Assembly (NCBI GenBank): GCA_903885375.1 | Contig: CAISIK010000118.1 | Location: 62,001 to 126,000, forward strand | Length of the DNA: 64,000 nucleotides | Direction: 5' to 3' | Origin: an uncultured Pseudomonadota bacterium | Lineage (GTDB): Bacteria; Myxococcota_A; UBA796; SXON01 | Shown: piece after piece, positions 61,131 through 64,000 of the stretch | Position numbering within the stretch: position 1 is the first letter of the stretch | How the letters are laid out: every line of letters starts with the position of its first letter | The notes under the pieces: model-generated | What the model saw: the letters and a program-made list of their open reading frames with translations, nothing else | The model's database searches: none | What the model was told of the DNA's origin: nothing | Position numbers and translations under genes: made by a program

Positions 61131-63190
61131 TGAAGGCAAGCCGACCCCCTGCCCGACATGGCGGCCGTGAGCGCGGTCCACGGATGGGTGCCGTCCCCCG
61201 AAGCCCCCTCGGCCGCGCTGTGCGCGCTCTCCTCCACGCACCCGCGCGCGAGGTGGCCGAGCGCCACGCACCAGGGCGCGCCGGCCACCTGGATGGCGCC
61301 CTTCCGCGTCCACGTCACGCGGGTGTCCCGGCAGCCGAGCCCCGCCGACTGGTAGAGGCTCGACAGCACCCGATGGCGGGCGCTCTTCTTGTCCGCGCCG
61401 GGGATCGAGGCGAGGCGTAGGTCGGCGTAGTGGAGGTAGGGCGCCACCTCGCCAGCGTAGCCCGCCGCCACCAGGCACTCGTCCACGAGCTCGGGCCCGT
61501 TCACCGGCGCAAAGGGCAGCCAGGGCTCGGCCTCGACGCATCGCGCGAGCGCCGCCTTGACCGCGGGCACGCCCTCCGGGTTCTTAAGCTCCAGCGAACG
61601 CCCCGCGGTGGCAGTGAGCGCCCGAACCTCCTGCCAGGCCGCCTCCACCCGGAGCCAGTGGCTCTCCTCTCCGGCGGGCACGGTGCGCCACACGGCGGCG
61701 GCGGCCGCCAGCGCCAGCGCGCAGTCCGCCGCGCTCAGCGAGCCGGCCACCCGGCGACGGCACGCACCCGAGTGCAACGTTTCCCGGGCAAGCGTCGTCT
61801 CCAGCTCGCCCTGGCAGAGCGAGTTGTTCACGGCGGTGCTGCTCTCGTCGTAGTCGGCCTGGGACCACTCGGAGTCGGACTGCCACCGCTGGTTCCAGAC
61901 GAGCGCCAACGCCCGGACGGCGCACGTGCGCGTGGTGGGGCGCTCCGCCCACAGCGCCTCTGCCGCCGCGGCCAGCCGCGCGCGCTCGCCCCCGCCGTTC
62001 TTCTGCGGGTCCACCTTGTGGGCCTTCAGCTCCACCGCGAGGGCCGCGGCCCGCGCGTCGGCCGCCTCGTCGAGCGAGCGGTCCCACCAGGCCACGCCGC
62101 CGCAACAGACGACCACGATGGCCGCAACGGCCACCGCCGCCACCTTGCCCATCGACAGGATCGCGCCGAGACACCCGCCCGACTCGCGCGCGCGCCCGAC
62201 CGGCGGACGAGCCCGTGGCGCCGCAGCCGACGCCAGCTCACGCTCGGCCCGCTCCGCCGCCGCCGCGTCGGGCACCCGCTCCGTGGCCGCCGCCCGGTAC
62301 ACCTCAGGGAGTCGCTCCGTCGCCATGGCCACCGGCACGCTCTCGGAAGAGACGGGGTCGCCGGCCTCCTCCCCTTCCCCGCGGGAACCCGCCGAGCACG
62401 GTCGCCCGCACACGTCGACCAGCTCCCCCTCGCCCGCAAGGAACGCCGCGCAAGAGCGGGCCGTCGGGCGCCGAAGCGGGTCGGCGGCACCGCAGGCGCG
62501 CGCAAGCTCGGCCCACACGGGCGGAGCGCCACCCGGAAAGAGCTTGCGGATGAGCCTCCGCAGGGCCCAGATGTCGCTCGCGAGCCAGGTCTGGCCGGAT
62601 TCGAGCTGTTCGGGCGCGGCCCAGTTCGCGGTGCGGTCTCGCGTGGGGGCGCCGACGTCGGCCGCGGGCACCTCGCGCACGGTGTCGAGGTCGATGAGGG
62701 AGAGGCCCCCGTCGGGACGGAGCACGAGGTTGGCGAGCTTCAGGTCGCCGAACGCCACGAGCCGGGCGTGGAGCGCATCGAGCGTGTCGACGAGGCCACG
62801 GAGCGCGGCGTCCGCAGCTTCGGCCGGCAGGGGGGCGGGCAGCTCGTGGAGCGGCGTTCCCGCAATCCAGCGGGTGGTCACGAAGGGGAGCCCCGCATCG
62901 GTGAGGCCGGCGGCGAGGGCGCGCGGCCAGCGGGGCGGCTCCCCCGGATCGGCCATCAACCGTGCAGCCGTGCCGTAGCCCTCCACGGTCATGGCAACAT
63001 CGTCGCCGAGGGAGGCGAAGCTGCCGCGGCCCTCGAGCACGGCCGTTTGCAGGGCGCGCGCGAAGGCGGGCGCCATCCGGCGGCCACGCAGGATGCGCGT
63101 GGCGCACGGCACGCCGTCGAACTCTCCCTCCCAAACCTCGCGCTCCGAGACCTCGCGCAGCTTGCGGTGGAGGCGGTGGCCGGGGATCAT
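61127..63190 (-). CDS. Divergent Ser/Thr kinase-like (possible pseudokinase) membrane protein
   Basis: A 687-residue protein. The N-terminal 260 residues follow the kinase fold: Asp149 in FGDLKLANLVL, Asp167 in LIDLDTVRE, APEQLESG and SDIWALRRL. The Gly-rich loop is absent, and the VAIK lysine position reads ATRIL, so ATP binding is doubtful. A linker and one transmembrane helix (about 354-376, then CCGGVAWW) lead to an extracytoplasmic helical domain (about 380-687) with about 12 Cys. The ATG overlaps the transpeptidase stop (ATGA). It could couple cell-wall synthesis to the histidine kinase. Confidence 0.7.
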   Translation of the reverse strand: MIPGHRLHRKLREVSEREVWEGEFDGVPCATRILRGRRMAPAFARALQTAVLEGRGSFASLGDDVAMTVEGYGTAARLMADPGEPPRWPRALAAGLTDAGLPFVTTRWIAGTPLHELPAPLPAEAADAALRGLVDTLDALHARLVAFGDLKLANLVLRPDGGLSLIDLDTVREVPAADVGAPTRDRTANWAAPEQLESGQTWLASDIWALRRLIRKLFPGGAPPVWAELARACGAADPLRRPTARSCAAFLAGEGELVDVCGRPCSAGSRGEGEEAGDPVSSESVPVAMATERLPEVYRAAATERVPDAAAAERAERELASAAAPRARPPVGRARESGGCLGAILSMGKVAAVAVAAIVVVCCGGVAWWDRSLDEAADARAAALAVELKAHKVDPQKNGGGERARLAAAAEALWAERPTTRTCAVRALALVWNQRWQSDSEWSQADYDESSTAVNNSLCQGELETTLARETLHSGACRRRVAGSLSAADCALALAAAAAVWRTVPAGEESHWLRVEAAWQEVRALTATAGRSLELKNPEGVPAVKAALARCVEAEPWLPFAPVNGPELVDECLVAAGYAGEVAPYLHYADLRLASIPGADKKSARHRVLSSLYQSAGLGCRDTRVTWTRKGAIQVAGAPWCVALGHLARGCVEESAHSAAEGASGDGTHPWTALTAAMSGRGSACLQ

Positions 63191-64000
63191 CGGGGGCGTT
63201 TTCCCTCCCCGGCAGGCGCCGCCGCCGGGGGGGGCGGGAGGTACCCGTGCGCCTGCAGCGCGCCGATCGCCTTCATGGCCAACGGCCCGGCCGCGCTCGC
63301 GCCGAATCCGCCGTGGGGCACCACCGCGGCCACGACGTACCGCGAACCCGCCCGCGCGCACTCCGGCGCGGACTCGGGCTCGGCGATGGCCACGAACCAG
63401 GAGTGGGGCCGGGTGGTGCTGCCCTTGCGGATTCCCCAGGGCGCCTCGTCGCGCGTGCCGGGCGCATCCGCCGTGCCCGTCTTGCCGTACACGCGCACGC
63501 CGGCGGGCGTCTTGAGCCGGGCGCCGGTGCCCGTCTTCATCACCGCGCGCATGCCCGCCAGCACCGGCTCCAGCGACACGGCGGGGGGGAGCAACTCCGT
63601 CCTGATGCACTCGGCGCCGAGCTGCATCGAGCTCGGACAGCGAAGGTAGGTGCCGCCGTTGGCCACCACGCCCACCACGCGGGCCGCCTGCATCACGCTC
63701 CAACTGCCCGCGCCCTGGCCGAAGCCCGTCTGCGCGAGGCGCCGGCTTCCGGCCTCGCCGAGCCCGGTGTAGGTCCCGTCCTTCTCCGACAGGAGCCCCG
63801 GATTGCCGAACTCCACGCCATCGGCGCGCAACCGCCGGTACGGCTCGGGCCCGAGCTTCAGCGCCAGTTGCCCGAACCACACGTTGCTCGACCGGCCGAG
63901 GGCCTCGACAAGGTCGAGCTTGCCGTGCGCGCCGCCGTCGCCGTGGTCGTGGATGGGGCGCGACCAGCCCGGCAACGTAAAGCTCGGCCGCCCCCCCTCG
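63187..64000 (-). CDS. Penicillin-binding transpeptidase (partial, C-terminal part)
   Basis: At least 271 C-terminal residues of a transpeptidase domain of the class B type; the N-terminal part is outside the window. The SxN motif is SSN (GRSSNVWFG) and the KTG motif is YGKTGTAD. The catalytic SxxK lies beyond the edge. 'HGKLDLVEALGRSSNVWF' and 'AQTGFGQG' match FtsI/PBP2 proteins. It cross-links peptidoglycan. A Pro-rich tail (YLPPPPAAAPAG) ends it. Its stop overlaps the kinase-like gene, so it heads the operon as far as can be seen. Confidence 0.9.
   Translation of the reverse strand, partial: EGGRPSFTLPGWSRPIHDHGDGGAHGKLDLVEALGRSSNVWFGQLALKLGPEPYRRLRADGVEFGNPGLLSEKDGTYTGLGEAGSRRLAQTGFGQGAGSWSVMQAARVVGVVANGGTYLRCPSSMQLGAECIRTELLPPAVSLEPVLAGMRAVMKTGTGARLKTPAGVRVYGKTGTADAPGTRDEAPWGIRKGSTTRPHSWFVAIAEPESAPECARAGSRYVVAAVVPHGGFGASAAGPLAMKAIGALQAHGYLPPPPAAAPAGEGKRPR

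Noticed and set aside
1-64000. CRISPR array, prophage, insertion sequence or integrated element
   Set aside because: No regular direct repeats, transposase, integrase or phage-type genes were seen and gene style is uniform across the window.
1-64000. tRNA, rRNA or riboswitch
   Set aside because: No cloverleaf-like or conserved RNA element was recognised in any of the short intergenic gaps; a covariance search would be needed to exclude small RNAs.

Overview
This window is one continuous chromosomal segment with a very high G+C content, judged by eye from third codon positions that are almost all G or C. Coding density is very high, no gene-free stretch exceeds about 200 bases, and many genes overlap by 4 bases (ATGA, GTGA or TTGA). 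The content points to a Gram-negative predatory-type or soil lineage, most likely Myxococcota (formerly Deltaproteobacteria) and probably an uncultured branch. It includes several eukaryotic-type Ser/Thr kinases, an ECF sigma factor paired with a kinase, a large set of lipoproteins, outer-membrane beta-barrels, an M2 (ACE-like) peptidase, paired M16 peptidases, a rhomboid protease, GGDEF and HD-GYP-type proteins, and a complete cellulose synthase operon. I saw no rRNA, tRNA, CRISPR array, insertion sequence, integrase or phage gene.

Layout: 1-1446 (-) glucokinase and a truncated sarcosine-oxidase-like flavoprotein. 1495-10823 (+) HEAT protein, degenerate HD-GYP protein, an M16 catalytic/non-catalytic pair, an ACE-like dipeptidase and a glycosidase-like lipoprotein. 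10830-13554 (-) an LVIVD propeller lipoprotein and an HtrA protease. 13665-16708 (+) ECF sigma factor, zinc-ribbon Ser/Thr kinase, a small membrane protein and a DCC-family protein. 16773-20205 (-) GH1 beta-glycosidase lipoprotein, diguanylate cyclase, a small membrane protein and a CTP-dependent lipid-kinase-like protein. 20336-22257 (+) transglutaminase-like lipoprotein and a secreted protein. 22244-25937 (-) thioredoxin reductase with a second M16 pair. 26030-29496: QueG (+), a Lon-N-like protein (-) and a rhomboid protease (+). 29493-30239 (-) an orphan PhoB-like regulator.

30294-41696 (-) is the cellulose operon: bcsA, a zinc-ribbon membrane protein, bcsB, bcsZ, bcsC and a CotH-type lipoprotein kinase. 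41873-48338 (+) is a seven-gene unit: Ser/Thr kinase with a PEGA domain, TPR protein, type 1 periplasmic-binding lipoprotein, two paralogous Cys-rich lipoproteins, a membrane-anchored protein and a small beta-barrel. 48348-52143 (-) carries an FHA-domain ABCG-type exporter behind a secreted protein and a lipoprotein. 52224-58434 has a cyclic-nucleotide-binding/methyltransferase fusion, a C_GCAxxG_C_C protein, an MFS transporter, an RsmB-like methyltransferase and a group II PLP decarboxylase. 58456-64000 (-) is a coupled set: penicillin-binding transpeptidase (cut by the window edge), divergent kinase-like protein, sensor histidine kinase and OmpR-type regulator.

The themes are envelope biogenesis and sensing. 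Cyclic-di-GMP is made by the diguanylate cyclase at 18.3-19.2 kb, may be turned over by the HD-GYP relative at 3.3-4.6 kb, and is read by the PilZ domain of BcsA. The most promising undescribed systems are the CotH/zinc-ribbon extension of the cellulose operon, the kinase-receptor-lipoprotein operon at 41.9-48.3 kb, and the transpeptidase/pseudokinase/two-component operon at the right edge.
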